Positions 31,675 through 42,867 of a DNA stretch of 64,000 bases are shown here, in pieces (the stretch's first letter is position 1; each line of letters opens with the position of its first letter). The DNA lies in contig NZ_JAIQXV010000002.1 of the NCBI RefSeq assembly GCF_020166415.1, forward strand, positions 62,001 through 126,000, given 5' to 3'. The stretch is from Deinococcus multiflagellatus (GTDB taxonomy: Bacteria; Deinococcota; Deinococci; Deinococcales; Deinococcaceae). The position numbers and the translations under genes were made by a program. The notes beneath the pieces are model-generated. The model made no database searches and was not told where the DNA came from. It saw only the letters and a program-made list of their open reading frames with translations.

Positions 31675-32724
31675 ATGAGGATTATGGCGACCCCCCTGCC
31701 CGCGCGGCGCAAGCGCACCTTCGGCGTGTACATTGGCCGCTTTGAGCCGCCGCACCAGGCGCACCTGCTGGTGATGCTTGAAGCCCTGGAGAGCGTGCAG
31801 AAGCTGATTGTGGTGATTGGCAGCGCGCGGGCGGCCCGCAACATCAAAAACCCCTTCACCGCCGACGAGCGCCAAGAGCTGATTGCGGCGATGCTGCAGG
31901 GCGCCGGCATTCCCCGCACCCGGGTGCTGTTCGTGCAGGTGCGCGACTACTTTTACAACGAAGCCCTGTGGCTCTCCGAGGTGCAAACTGGCGTGCATGC
32001 CCACACCCGGGGCAGCACGGACGTGGCCCTGATTGGGCATATCAAGGACGAGAGCAGCTATTACCTGCGCTCCTTTCCGGCCTGGGAGTTCATTCCCACC
32101 CACGTGGTGAGCCCCCTGAGCGCCACCGACGTGCGCAAGGCCTACTTTGAAGATCGCCTGGCCGACGTGCAGGGCATGGTGCCGCCCACCGTGCACGCTT
32201 TTCTGGACCGCTTCCGCGCTGCGCCAGAGTTCCGCGAATTACAGGCTGAATACGCCTACCTGAAGCAGTACCGCGCCGCGTGGCAGGACGCGCCGTACCC
32301 GCCGATTTTTGTGACCACCGACGCCGTGATCGTGAAAAGCGGCCATGTGCTGCTCGTGCGCCGGGGCGGGCTGCCGGGAAGGGGACGGCTGGCGATGCCC
32401 GGGGGCTTTCTGGAACAGGATGAAACCCTGCTGGCCTGCTGCGTGCGCGAGGTGCACGAGGAAACCGGCCTGGGCCCCGGCATTGACCTGGGGGCGGCGC
32501 TGCGGGCGCAGGCGGTCTTTGACTACCCGGACCGCAGTCTGCGGGGGCGGACGGTGACGCATGCCTTCCACTTTGATCTGGGGATTGGGCAGTTGCCGCG
32601 CCTGTCGGGGGGGAGTGACGCGAGTGAGGCGCTCTGGGTGCCGCTGAGTGAGGCGCTGGGGCAGCCGGAGCAGTTTTTTGAGGACCATCACGCGATCATT
32701 GAGCATTTTGTGATGCGGGGGTAG
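31675..32724 (+). CDS. Bifunctional NMN adenylyltransferase / Nudix hydrolase
   Basis: 349 residues. N-terminal NadM-like nucleotidyltransferase domain (about 15-180) with [11 protein letters not shown] and the [10 protein letters not shown] loop makes NAD+ from NMN and ATP. A C-terminal Nudix domain (about 205-345) with [20 protein letters not shown] followed by ETGL hydrolyses ADP-ribose in characterised family members. The ATG at 31675 has AAGGAGG 9 nt upstream; the GTG at 31666 abuts that site. A TAGAAT -10 box lies at 31628-31633. It supplies the step after NadV and clears ADP-ribose from NAD+ consumption. Confidence 0.95.
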   Translation: MRIMATPLPARRKRTFGVYIGRFEPPHQAHLLVMLEALESVQKLIVVIGSARAARNIKNPFTADERQELIAAMLQGAGIPRTRVLFVQVRDYFYNEALWLSEVQTGVHAHTRGSTDVALIGHIKDESSYYLRSFPAWEFIPTHVVSPLSATDVRKAYFEDRLADVQGMVPPTVHAFLDRFRAAPEFRELQAEYAYLKQYRAAWQDAPYPPIFVTTDAVIVKSGHVLLVRRGGLPGRGRLAMPGGFLEQDETLLACCVREVHEETGLGPGIDLGAALRAQAVFDYPDRSLRGRTVTHAFHFDLGIGQLPRLSGGSDASEALWVPLSEALGQPEQFFEDHHAIIEHFVMRG

Positions 32725-32759
32725 GAAGGAGATTTTTGGGCGAGTTCGTTTGCGGGCTT

Positions 32760-33255
32760 GCCCCACCCCCCCAGCCCCCCTACCCCGGAGGGGCAGGGGG
32801 GAGTTTTCCGCTGCGCTCGGCAAACGTCGACTGACGGTGTGGGGCGGCCTTCCTTCGTCCCGCTGTGTACGCCGTCGCCTTTCTCCGCCCATCGCCTCAC
32901 GCCCGCGCGCTGCGCGCACGACGGCTTCCGTTGCTCACCCCGTAGAGGTGAAGGGTGGGGACGCTGAAAACGCGAGGTTCTACTTTTGAAAGGCAAAAGC
33001 GGCTATGGCTTCTGCTGCTTTTGAAAGTAGAACCTTCTGGCTCGCACCAAGGCAGCCTGCCCCTCCACTGCCCAGGTCCAGACGAGGCCGTCGTGCGCGC
33101 AGCGCGCGGGCCATTGCGATGGGGCGGAGGATGGCGTCGAAGCCGGACACGTTAACGGATAGAGCAACTCCGTCAACTTCAGTAAAAACTCTTGCCCAGT
33201 GCTAACGTCTGCTCCCCCCTGCCCCTCCGGGGTAGGGGGGCTGGGGGAGTGGGGC
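32760..33255. repeat. Two inverted copies of a ~240-bp element (long inverted repeat)
   Basis: Arms 32760-32803 and 33212-33255 are inverted copies matching at 43 of 44 positions. Inner matches also occur: CGCGCGCTGCGCGCACGACGG (32905-32924 region) against 33087-33110, and GGTTCTACTTTTGAAAG (32976-32992) against 33018-33034. The space between the inner arms is short. No convincing gene inside. Ends about 100 bp before the helicase promoter. Confidence 0.85.
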
Positions 33256-33372
33256 AAACGCAGGCAAACGTCATCACCCAAACAGCCCCCCAAATCCCAG
33301 AACCCCCCCCAGCCCCCACACCGTGACCCAATCCCCCCTCCCCGCCACTGCCCCCCCTCTACACTGAACCCC

Positions 33373-36014
<2,642 letters not shown>

Positions 36015-36018
<4 letters not shown>

Positions 36019-36044
36019 CCCGCCCCGGGGGGCAAAGCTATACT
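36015..36044 (+). promoter_or_regulatory. Sigma-70-type promoter of tRNA-Gln
   Basis: TTGACC (36015-36020), 18-bp spacer, TATACT (36039-36044). The -35 box overlaps the helicase stop codon. Transcription should start about 20 nt before the tRNA. Confidence 0.8.
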
Positions 36045-36072
36045 CGGGCCCGCCGAGAAACGGCACTTCCAT

Positions 36073-36146
36073 AGGGATATGGTGTAATGGCAGCACAACA
36101 GATTTTGGATCTGTTTGTCTAGGTTCGAGTCCTAGTATCCCTGCCA
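36073..36146 (+). tRNA. tRNA-Gln (anticodon TTG)
   Basis: 74 nt including an encoded CCA. Acceptor AGGGATA pairs fully with TATCCCT; D-stem GTG/CAC; anticodon stem ACAGA/TCTGT around loop TTTTGGA (anticodon TTG); T-arm CTAGG-TTCGAGT-CCTAG; discriminator G. A CCCC/GGGG hairpin with GTCGTTTCTGC follows. Confidence 0.96.
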
Positions 36147-36350
36147 GAACGTACGGCCCCCGCGCTCAGCAGGGGTCGTTTCTGCTGTATGGCCCGGCTC
36201 ATGAGACCAAACGTGACGAAGCTCATGTTCCGTCAGCTGGCCTTCACCGCCCGTCAGGCAGCGCGGCCTACCTTGGTGACAGAGGCACAGAGTTCCGCTG
36301 CACGGCCTGACCCCAGGCCGCAGGGTGCGCTGTGCCCACGGGAGTCCATC

Positions 36351-36941
36351 ATGAAAAAGCCTGCCCTGCTGATCGCCTTCACTGCCTCCCTGCTTGGTGC
36401 CTTCAGTGCCCCCGCCAGCGCCGCCCCACAACTCAGCGCCCAGAGCATCATCGTCAACCCGGTGCCCACCACCCTGCAGGCCCGGGTGTGGGTGGACCGC
36501 GACCGCAGCGGCAACGCGGTGCCGAACTACCGCGTGGGCGACCGCATCACGCTATACGCCACGGTGAACGAGAACGCCTACGTGTACCTGTTCAACATCA
36601 ACCCCGACGGCACCGTGGATCAGATTCTGCCCAACCGCTTCTCGGGCAACACCTACCTGCGCGCCGGGCAGACCCGCGCGTTCCCCAGCAGCCGCGACCG
36701 TTTTACCTTTGACGTGGCGGGCCCCGAGGGCCTGAACCGCGTGCTGGTGGTCGCCAGCCGCCGGCCGCTGAACCTGAACGAACTCAGCTCGTACGCTGCG
36801 GGGCAGGACTTTGCCACCGTGAAGCCCACCACGACCCCCGGCTTTGCCCAGGCCCTGAGCATCGTGGTGAACCCCGTGGAGAGACCTATTCCCCAGCAGG
36901 ACTGGACCAGCGACACCGCCGCCTACAACGTGGATTACTGA
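36351..36941 (+). CDS. Exported DUF4384 protein
   Basis: 196 residues. Signal peptide cleaved near APASA. The rest is one DUF4384 domain closely matching the first half of the protein at 23793: SAQSIIVNP, YRVGDRITLYATVNENAYVY, NINPDGTVDQILPNRFSG and FAQALSIVVNP. It lacks the PEGA and C-terminal parts. GGGAG lies about 7 nt before the ATG. The paralogs probably arose by duplication and share an envelope role; neither function is known. Confidence 0.88.
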   Translation: MKKPALLIAFTASLLGAFSAPASAAPQLSAQSIIVNPVPTTLQARVWVDRDRSGNAVPNYRVGDRITLYATVNENAYVYLFNINPDGTVDQILPNRFSGNTYLRAGQTRAFPSSRDRFTFDVAGPEGLNRVLVVASRRPLNLNELSSYAAGQDFATVKPTTTPGFAQALSIVVNPVERPIPQQDWTSDTAAYNVDY

Positions 36942-37026
36942 TAGTCAGCTTTTTTAAAGGGGGGGGGACGTTAAGTCCTCCTCCGCTGTTTTGAGGGCTG
37001 AGTGCCACTGATACACTGTTGACCAC

Positions 37027-38124
37027 ATGTCCGCTGTGCAGATGCGTGTTCGTGAGGCGGTACAGGCCGTACAGGTTTGGCTGGCGCATACCCCCGCTCC
37101 GGGTGAAGCCGTGGTGCGACAAGCCATTGTGCTGCGCCTTCTGCATGCGGCCGGTTTCGATATCTGGAATCCGGCTGAAGTGGTTCCCGAGGAGACCAAC
37201 AGCAGTGGTAACCGATCCGATTTCTTGATTCGCCTGGGCACTGGCAAGTTTGCCCTGGAACTTAAGGGCATGAATGTCGCGCTGAGCCCCCGGGACTATC
37301 AGCAGGTGGTGACCTATGCGGCCAGCGAGGGCACACCCTGGGCAGTGCTCACCAACGGCCGGGTGTGGGTCATTCTGGACCGCACGCATAACCCCGGGGG
37401 CACCTTTCAGGAGCACGAGGTTCTGAAACTGGAGCTGGGGCAGGAAGGCGATACGTTTGCGGATGATTTCGCCGCGTTGTTTGATCCGGCCGTTTGGAAG
37501 GTAGACGCTTTTGCTCAGGCTGTAGGCAACGTGCGGGCGCGGCAGGAACGCCGGTTGAATGAAGCCCGCATTCGGCGTCAAAAGACGGCTGTCATTGAAG
37601 ATATTCAGGAGCAGTTCCAGATTCCCTCGTTTGATCTAGCGGCCCAAGCAGCCGTCGAGATGAACCGCATGACTGAAGCTGAACGAGATGTATTGCTGGG
37701 TCACTCGCGGCATGCCACATCACCAACGACCCTCACCGCAACGCTGACGGACAGCACAACAGAAGTCTTTCAGGCGCCCATCCGGTTCCATTACCGGGTC
37801 AAAGGCGCCCACGCCACTGCTCTCTATGATCCTTCTCAAGGGACATGGACACTGATGGCAGGGAGCACTGCACTGAATCGCGTCTGCTCAGATCCTGCGC
37901 AGGCCCGAGCCCTCAAGAAACGGCGTGAAGTGCAGAAGGCTTCTGGGCAACTGGAGGAAGTAGATGCCACATACCTTCGGTTCCTGAGCGATGTGCCCTA
38001 CACCAGCCCAAGTGTGCCGGCCCTGGACATTTCTGGCGGTCCGAAGAATGGGTGGGATGTGTGGCGGGATGACGAAGGGCGCCCAGCCCAGTTTTACCGG
38101 CCTACACCTTCTCCTTGCGGCTGA
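37027..38124 (+). CDS. Stand-alone restriction-like nuclease (HsdR-N type) with DUF4357 domain
   Basis: 365 residues. The N-terminal 150 residues resemble the type I restriction HsdR N-terminal nuclease domain: RSDFLIRLGTGKFALELKG gives a PD-(D/E)XK set of Asp65, Glu78 and Lys80. The C-terminal about 110 residues match DUF4357 (FHYRVKGAHATALYDPSQG, WTLMAGSTALNRV, YTSPSV). No helicase motor or methylase/specificity genes are nearby, so it is a solitary protein. Base and codon use is visibly less GC-rich than its neighbours. TACACT stands 9 nt before the ATG. Possibly a defence or DNA-maintenance protein acquired by transfer; its 3' end overlaps the convergent thioesterase by 23 nt. Confidence 0.8.
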   Translation: MSAVQMRVREAVQAVQVWLAHTPAPGEAVVRQAIVLRLLHAAGFDIWNPAEVVPEETNSSGNRSDFLIRLGTGKFALELKGMNVALSPRDYQQVVTYAASEGTPWAVLTNGRVWVILDRTHNPGGTFQEHEVLKLELGQEGDTFADDFAALFDPAVWKVDAFAQAVGNVRARQERRLNEARIRRQKTAVIEDIQEQFQIPSFDLAAQAAVEMNRMTEAERDVLLGHSRHATSPTTLTATLTDSTTEVFQAPIRFHYRVKGAHATALYDPSQGTWTLMAGSTALNRVCSDPAQARALKKRREVQKASGQLEEVDATYLRFLSDVPYTSPSVPALDISGGPKNGWDVWRDDEGRPAQFYRPTPSPCG

Positions 38125-38464
38125 CCGTGCCCTGGAACAGGGCCATCAGTTCCCAGTCGGCCTCGCGGCGCACCTCTACGCGGTAGATGCCCAGGGTGCG
38201 GCCCACGCGCTCCGGGGTGGCCAGCGCCACCAGGGCGTCGCCCGCGCGGGCCTGGCGCACAAAGGTCATGTGGGTATCAATGGCCACCGCCTGCGCCCCC
38301 AGGTTGCTGATGATAAACAGGGCCTCCTCGGCCAGGCCAAACACCACGCCGTTGTGCGCGCTGCCGCGCCGGTTCAGACCCGCGTCTCCAACCGTCAGGG
38401 AGACGCGGGTCAATTCAGGTAAAGCCTCCTGCACGGTCATGCCCAGGTGGTCGGCGTAGCTCAT
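38102..38464 (-). CDS. Hotdog-fold thioesterase, PaaI-like
   Basis: 120 residues. Hotdog domain with GSAHNGVVFGLAEEALFIIS, the central helix that carries the catalytic region, and VAIDTHMTFVRQARAGDALV. PaaI-type enzymes cleave aryl-CoA or short acyl-CoA thioesters. ATG at 38464 is 6 nt after TACCCT (38471-38476), leaderless. No phenylacetate genes are nearby, so a general acyl-CoA role is as likely. Confidence 0.88.
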   Translation of the reverse strand: MSYADHLGMTVQEALPELTRVSLTVGDAGLNRRGSAHNGVVFGLAEEALFIISNLGAQAVAIDTHMTFVRQARAGDALVALATPERVGRTLGIYRVEVRREADWELMALFQGTVSRKEKV

Positions 38465-38492
38465 GACCCCAGGGTAGGGGAGAAGGCGGGGG

Positions 38493-39329
38493 CTATGGGT
38501 GGGGATGGTAGGGCCACGCCACCTCGCCGGCCGGGTCGCCCGCGCCCGCCGCGTCCCAGTCGTGGGGATACACCTCGCGGGGGCTGAGGTCGCCGCATGT
38601 CCCCTGGGCCTGGGCAGCGGCGCAGGTCACGTCGTAGGCCGCCAGGATGGCGGGGAACTCGAACTGGTCCTTGGTCAGCGTGACAAAGGCCTCGGCGTGG
38701 GCCGGTTCCACGCGCAGCCCCACCTCGCCGGCCGGGTGCAGCGCCCCGCTGTAGGGCACACAGATCTCGATGGGCCCGTCGCTGTCGGCGTTCACCTCGC
38801 CGTGGTAGATCACGAACGGCGCGGCGGCGGGTTGCGCGCCCTGGTCGCGCAGGGTCTGCAGCAGGGTGGTCATGCCCTGCGAGATGGCGGCGGACAGGCC
38901 GTCCACGTACACCTGCCGGGTCAGGGTGGCGACGTTCTGGGCGGGCACAGTGCGGGTCTGGGGGGTGGGGAGGGACATGGGCGTTTCTCCTTCGAGGTGC
39001 TGAATGAGGTGGCGGGTGAGGTCGCGCCGCTGGCGGTGTTCGGCGTCCAGCGCGGCGAGGTGCAGGCGCAGGGCGGCCGGGCGCTCGCCCGCCGGCAGGG
39101 CCAGCAGCGCCCCGATGGCGGGCAGGGGCATGTCGGCCTGACGCAGCCGGCCAATCAGGCGGGCGTCGGCCAGCTGGGCGGGCGTGTAGCGGCGGTAGCC
39201 ACTCTGGGGGTCCACCTGCGCGGGCCGCAGCAGGCCCAGTTCGTCGTACAGCCGCAGGGCCTTGGGGCTCAGGCGACTGGCGCCGGCAAACGCGCCGATG
39301 GTCATGAGGGGCAGGGCAGGGGTGGGCAT
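38493..39329 (-). CDS. MerR family regulator with GyrI-like effector domain
   Basis: 278 residues. Winged HTH at the N-terminus (MTIGAFAGASRLSPKALRLY, GLLRPAQVDPQSGYRRYTP), a linking helix, and a GyrI/AraC effector-binding domain (about 125-278, RQVYVDGLSAAISQG, EFPAILAAYDVT). These regulators resemble BmrR/TipA and usually control efflux or stress genes in response to small hydrophobic ligands. GGAGG lies about 9 nt before the ATG at 39329; a shorter start at MTIGAF is possible. Target genes are not evident. Confidence 0.9.
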   Translation of the reverse strand: MPTPALPLMTIGAFAGASRLSPKALRLYDELGLLRPAQVDPQSGYRRYTPAQLADARLIGRLRQADMPLPAIGALLALPAGERPAALRLHLAALDAEHRQRRDLTRHLIQHLEGETPMSLPTPQTRTVPAQNVATLTRQVYVDGLSAAISQGMTTLLQTLRDQGAQPAAAPFVIYHGEVNADSDGPIEICVPYSGALHPAGEVGLRVEPAHAEAFVTLTKDQFEFPAILAAYDVTCAAAQAQGTCGDLSPREVYPHDWDAAGAGDPAGEVAWPYHPHP

Positions 39330-39387
39330 AGGGGGGCCTCCGGAGGTGAGCCCAGGGTGGGCCCTGCCCCTGGGGGAAGGTCAAGGG

Positions 39388-39510
39388 GGCTAAGGGTCGA
39401 AGAGTCAAAGGGTCTAAGGGGGTGAGGGAGGGGTCGAGAAGTCTAGGGGTCGAGCCGTCGAGGGAGGCACAGGGTTTCTCGACGCCTGGACCCTTAGACC
39501 TCTCGACGGC
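39388..39510. repeat. TAAGGGTC/GGTCGAGA-type repeat, copy 2
   Basis: Direct units CTAAGGGTCGAAGAGTCAAAG and GGTCTAAGGG, GGTCGAGAAGTCTAGGGGTC, then the inverted partner CCCTTAGACCTCTCGAC. Fills the gap between divergent MerR and GDPD genes. Shares its opening with 14381-14415. Confidence 0.7.
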
Positions 39511-39545
39511 GGCGCCCCCGCCGCCCCCTGCGCTACCCTTGCCCC

Positions 39546-40229
39546 ATGACCCCCCTCCTGCTGGGCCACCGGGGCGCGCCGGGGTTGGCGCCAGAGAACA
39601 CGCTGGCCAGTTTTCAGGCGGCGCTGGCGGCCGGGCTGGACGGCGTGGAACTGGACGTGCGGCGATTGGCAGACGGCACGCTGGCGGTGCACCACGACGC
39701 GGCGCTCCCCGGTGGGCGGCGGCTGGCGGCGCTTACAGCCGCCGAGCTGCCGCCGCAGGTGCCCACCCTGCCAGCCGCGCTGGCCTGGGCCGCCGACACG
39801 GGCGCGTTCGTGAACGTGGAACTGAAGTTTGAGGGCCCCTGGCCCGACGACCGGGTGGCGGGCACCCTGCGCGCGGTCACCGCCCACGGCCTGACACGGC
39901 GGGTGATCGTGAGTTCCTTTCTGCCCACGCTGCTGCGGGCCGCCCGGGACTTGGCCCCACAGATCGAGCGTGGGTTGCTGGTGCACCGCGCGTATCCGCC
40001 GCCCCTACTGCGGGCCGGAATGCGCTGGACCGGCAGCGCGGCCCTGCACCCGGAGGTGGGCACGGTGGACGCGCGCCTGCTGGCCCTGGCCCGCGCGCAG
40101 GGCTGGCGGGTGCACGCCTGGACGGTGAATGACCCTGCCGAGGTCAAGCGGCTGAGCGCCCTGGGCGTGGACGGCCTGATCGGGGACGACCCCGCCGCCC
40201 TGCTGGGCGCGCGGTTGACCGGCCCCTGA
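39546..40229 (+). CDS. Glycerophosphodiester phosphodiesterase
   Basis: 227 residues, a compact cytoplasmic GDPD (TIM barrel) that hydrolyses glycerophosphodiesters to glycerol-3-phosphate and an alcohol. Motifs: GHRGAPGLAPENTLASFQAA (metal and catalytic His), GVELDVRRLADGTLAVHHD, NVELKFEG and HAWTVNDPAEVKRLSALGVD. ATG is 6 nt after TACCCT (39534-39539). A second GDPD gene follows directly. Confidence 0.94.
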   Translation: MTPLLLGHRGAPGLAPENTLASFQAALAAGLDGVELDVRRLADGTLAVHHDAALPGGRRLAALTAAELPPQVPTLPAALAWAADTGAFVNVELKFEGPWPDDRVAGTLRAVTAHGLTRRVIVSSFLPTLLRAARDLAPQIERGLLVHRAYPPPLLRAGMRWTGSAALHPEVGTVDARLLALARAQGWRVHAWTVNDPAEVKRLSALGVDGLIGDDPAALLGARLTGP

Positions 40230-40275
40230 CGCGGGGCGCACCCCAGCCTGACGAACGCCCGGCACCGTACAGCGT

Positions 40276-42501
40276 GTGAGAACACTCCTGATTGGTGTCA
40301 CGGCCCTGCTGAGCCTCGCTTCATCTGTTCACGCCGCCACGCTGGTGGGGTACGCACACCTGCCCGCCGACACCTTCGCGGCCGGGCCCGCCAGTGGGGC
40401 CTACAGCGGCGCGGGGCTGCGCGGTCAGGCGCGCTTTTCGTCGCAGCCGGTACAGGGGTTTTCGGGGGTGCAGTTCGGCAAGAACGGGGGCTACCTGTTC
40501 CTCAGCGACAACGGGTTTGGCAGCAAGGCCAACAGCGCCGACTACCTGCTGCGCCTGTACACCCTGAACCTGAACGCCAAAACGGCCCCCACCGGCCAGG
40601 ACAAGGTGGAGGTGGGCGCCTTTGTCAGCCTGCGCGACCCCGATCGCAAGGTGCCCTGGGTGATCGTGAACGAGGCCAGCCCCGAGCGGCTGCTGACTGG
40701 CGCGGACTTTGACGTGGAAGGCTTTGTGCTGGCCCCCGACGGCACGCTGTGGGTGGGCGACGAATTCGGGCCCTACCTGCTGCACTTCAGCGCGGACGGC
40801 CGGCTGCTGGACGCCCCCATCGCCACGCCCAACCTGCCGGGCCTGCCCACCCTACGCGGTCAGGCGCCCATCGTGATCGGGCACCGGGGCAGCAGCGGCA
40901 CCCGCCCGGAGCACACCCTGGAAGCCTACCGGGTGGCGATTGAAGCGGGCGCGGATTTCGTAGAGCCCGACCTGGTGGTGACCAAAGACGGCGTGCTGAT
41001 TGCCCGCCACGAACCCGTGATTGCCGTGGTGGACGCCAGCGGCAAGGTGCTGGAAGCCACTGCCGATGTGGCGTCGCGCCCTGAATTCGCCTCGCGCCTG
41101 ACCACCAAGAAGGTGGACGGTGTGGAGGTGCGCGGCTACTTTGCCGAGGACTTTACGCTGGCTGAACTGAAAACCCTGCGCGCCGTGGAGCGCCTGCCCG
41201 CGCTGCGCGGCAAGGCCTACGACGGCCAGTTTCAGATTCCCACCCTGGCCGAAGTGATTGCGCTGGTGAGGGACGTGGAAGCGAAAACCGGGCGCAAGAT
41301 CGGCATCTACCCCGAGACCAAGCACCCCACCTACTTTCAGCAGATGGGCGTGAACACCTCGCAGCTGCTGATTGACACGCTGAAAAAAGAAGGCTTTACC
41401 GACCCGGCGCGCGTGTTCATCCAGTCCTTCGAGACCGCCAACCTGAAGGCCCTGAAAACCGACATCATGCCGAAGGCTGGGGTGAACCTGCCCCTGGTGC
41501 AGCTGGTCAGCAGCCCCGACGAGGCGCCCTACGACTGGGCGGCGAAGGGCGACCCCCGCAAGTATGACGCCCTGACCACCGACGCCGGCCTGAAAGACAT
41601 TGCCAGCTACGCCAGTGGCGTGGGGGCCTACAAGCGCTGGATCATCACCGACAAGGGGCAGACCACCGATTTCGTGACCCGCGCCCACGCGGCGGGCCTG
41701 CTGGTGCACCCCTGGACCTTCCGCAACGAGGCCACGTACCTGCTGCCCGGCTACGCGGGCGACCCCGAAGCCGAGATGCGTCAGGCCCTGCTGGCCGGCG
41801 TGGACGGCTTTTTCACGGATTTCCCTGCCACCGGCGCCCGCGTGGTGGGCCAGTACACCGCCCCCGAGGTACGCAGCCCCCAGAACCCGGCCTTTGCCCT
41901 GGGCGGCAGCAGTGCGGCGGCCAACGTGGGTGCCAGCGGCGGCTTCGAGGGTCTGAGCCTGAGCCCGGACGGCAAGACGTTGTACGCCCTGCTGGAAAAA
42001 ACCGTGACCGGCGACCGGCCCGGCCAGCTGCGCCTGCACGCCTACGATCTGGCGGGCAAGACGTGGACCCTGGCCGGCCGCTACGCCCTGGATGACGCCG
42101 CCCACGCCATCGGCGACCTGACCCCGGTGAACGCTTCGCAGGCCCTGGTGCTGGAGCGCGACAACGCCAGCGGCGCGGCGGCCAAGAGCAAGCGCGTGTA
42201 TCTGGTCAGCCTGAACGAGAAGAACGTCGACGGCACCCTGAAAAAGACCCTGGTGGCCGACCTGATGAACGTGAAAGACCCCCAGGGCCTGGCCCCCAGC
42301 ACCCAGGGCGGCGTGTTCACGTTCCCCTACGTGACCATTGAAAACCTGCTGGTGCTGGACGCAAACACCATTCTGGTCGCCAACGACAACAACTACCCCG
42401 GCACGGGCGGGCGCGGCGCCGACGTGAAGGACGCCACCGAGTTCCTGTGGCTGAAGCTGGATAGCCCCCTCACCCTGGCGCCCGGCGTGGGCCGCCGGTA
42501 A
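40276..42501 (+). CDS. Exported phytase-like esterase with an inserted GDPD domain
   Basis: 741 residues, GTG start, signal peptide ending near SVHAA. The first about 170 residues are the start of an esterase-like-of-phytase beta propeller (YLFLSDNGFGSKANSADY, FDVEGFVLAPDGTLWVGDEF). A complete GDPD barrel is then inserted (about 195-520: IGHRGSSGTRPEHTLEAYRV, EPDLVVTKDGVLIARHEP, GIYPETKHP). The propeller resumes (GGFEGLSLSPDGKTLYALLE) to the end. It could free phosphate or glycerol-phosphate from extracytoplasmic organophosphates; the nested design suggests two activities in one polypeptide. Follows the cytoplasmic GDPD gene by about 46 bp. Confidence 0.9.
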   Translation: MRTLLIGVTALLSLASSVHAATLVGYAHLPADTFAAGPASGAYSGAGLRGQARFSSQPVQGFSGVQFGKNGGYLFLSDNGFGSKANSADYLLRLYTLNLNAKTAPTGQDKVEVGAFVSLRDPDRKVPWVIVNEASPERLLTGADFDVEGFVLAPDGTLWVGDEFGPYLLHFSADGRLLDAPIATPNLPGLPTLRGQAPIVIGHRGSSGTRPEHTLEAYRVAIEAGADFVEPDLVVTKDGVLIARHEPVIAVVDASGKVLEATADVASRPEFASRLTTKKVDGVEVRGYFAEDFTLAELKTLRAVERLPALRGKAYDGQFQIPTLAEVIALVRDVEAKTGRKIGIYPETKHPTYFQQMGVNTSQLLIDTLKKEGFTDPARVFIQSFETANLKALKTDIMPKAGVNLPLVQLVSSPDEAPYDWAAKGDPRKYDALTTDAGLKDIASYASGVGAYKRWIITDKGQTTDFVTRAHAAGLLVHPWTFRNEATYLLPGYAGDPEAEMRQALLAGVDGFFTDFPATGARVVGQYTAPEVRSPQNPAFALGGSSAAANVGASGGFEGLSLSPDGKTLYALLEKTVTGDRPGQLRLHAYDLAGKTWTLAGRYALDDAAHAIGDLTPVNASQALVLERDNASGAAAKSKRVYLVSLNEKNVDGTLKKTLVADLMNVKDPQGLAPSTQGGVFTFPYVTIENLLVLDANTILVANDNNYPGTGGRGADVKDATEFLWLKLDSPLTLAPGVGRR

Positions 42502-42653
42502 GCCACAAGGCCCGCCCCCGGTTCTTCAAGATTTCCCGCTGCCCGGTGTGCGGCGCCTGACTTCAGAGTTCTGTCAGAGCCGGCCGCACACACTGAGGGC
42601 CTCTCTCCCGCAGGTGGGCCGAAGTGCCCGCACTCCTTTTTCCTCTTGTTGAA

Positions 42654-42692
42654 AGGGCCGCGCCGAGGTGTTTCCCCTCTGAGCGCGGCCCT
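42654..42692. terminator. Hairpin between the esterase gene and the SRA gene
   Basis: AGGGCCGCGC pairs perfectly with GCGCGGCCCT over a 19-nt loop. On the minus strand it is followed by TTTCAACAAG. Could terminate transcription from either side. Confidence 0.55.
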
Positions 42693-42706
42693 GTCCTGTG
42701 GGGCTG

Positions 42707-42780
42707 ATACGGGACTCCTCTGATTCCAAAGCATATTGGAAAGAGCGCAGGGGTGCTTTTCCATCGCCGTAGTCCCGTAT
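42707..42780. repeat. 74-bp element with ATACGGGACT terminal inverted repeats
   Basis: ATACGGGACT at 42707-42716 and AGTCCCGTAT at 42771-42780 are exact inverted copies. A further CCGTAT-G-ATACGG palindrome and ATTCCCGGGAAT follow up to 42867, directly next to the broken end of the SRA-HNH gene. Confidence 0.6.
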
Positions 42781-42867
42781 TTTCTCGTGTTCGCTCCGCT
42801 CAGGCTCGCCTTCGGCTCACCTGAGTTCCGTATGATACGGCTTCCGAAAAATTCCCGGGAATCCGGC

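Noticed and set aside
33199..33372. Proline-rich extension of the helicase
   Set aside because: Encoded by the arm of the inverted repeat; the leaderless promoter and GTG at 33373 give a better start.
32725..33372. Small frames inside the long inverted repeat
   Set aside because: Each crosses repeat arms, lacks start signals and has the skewed composition of the element.
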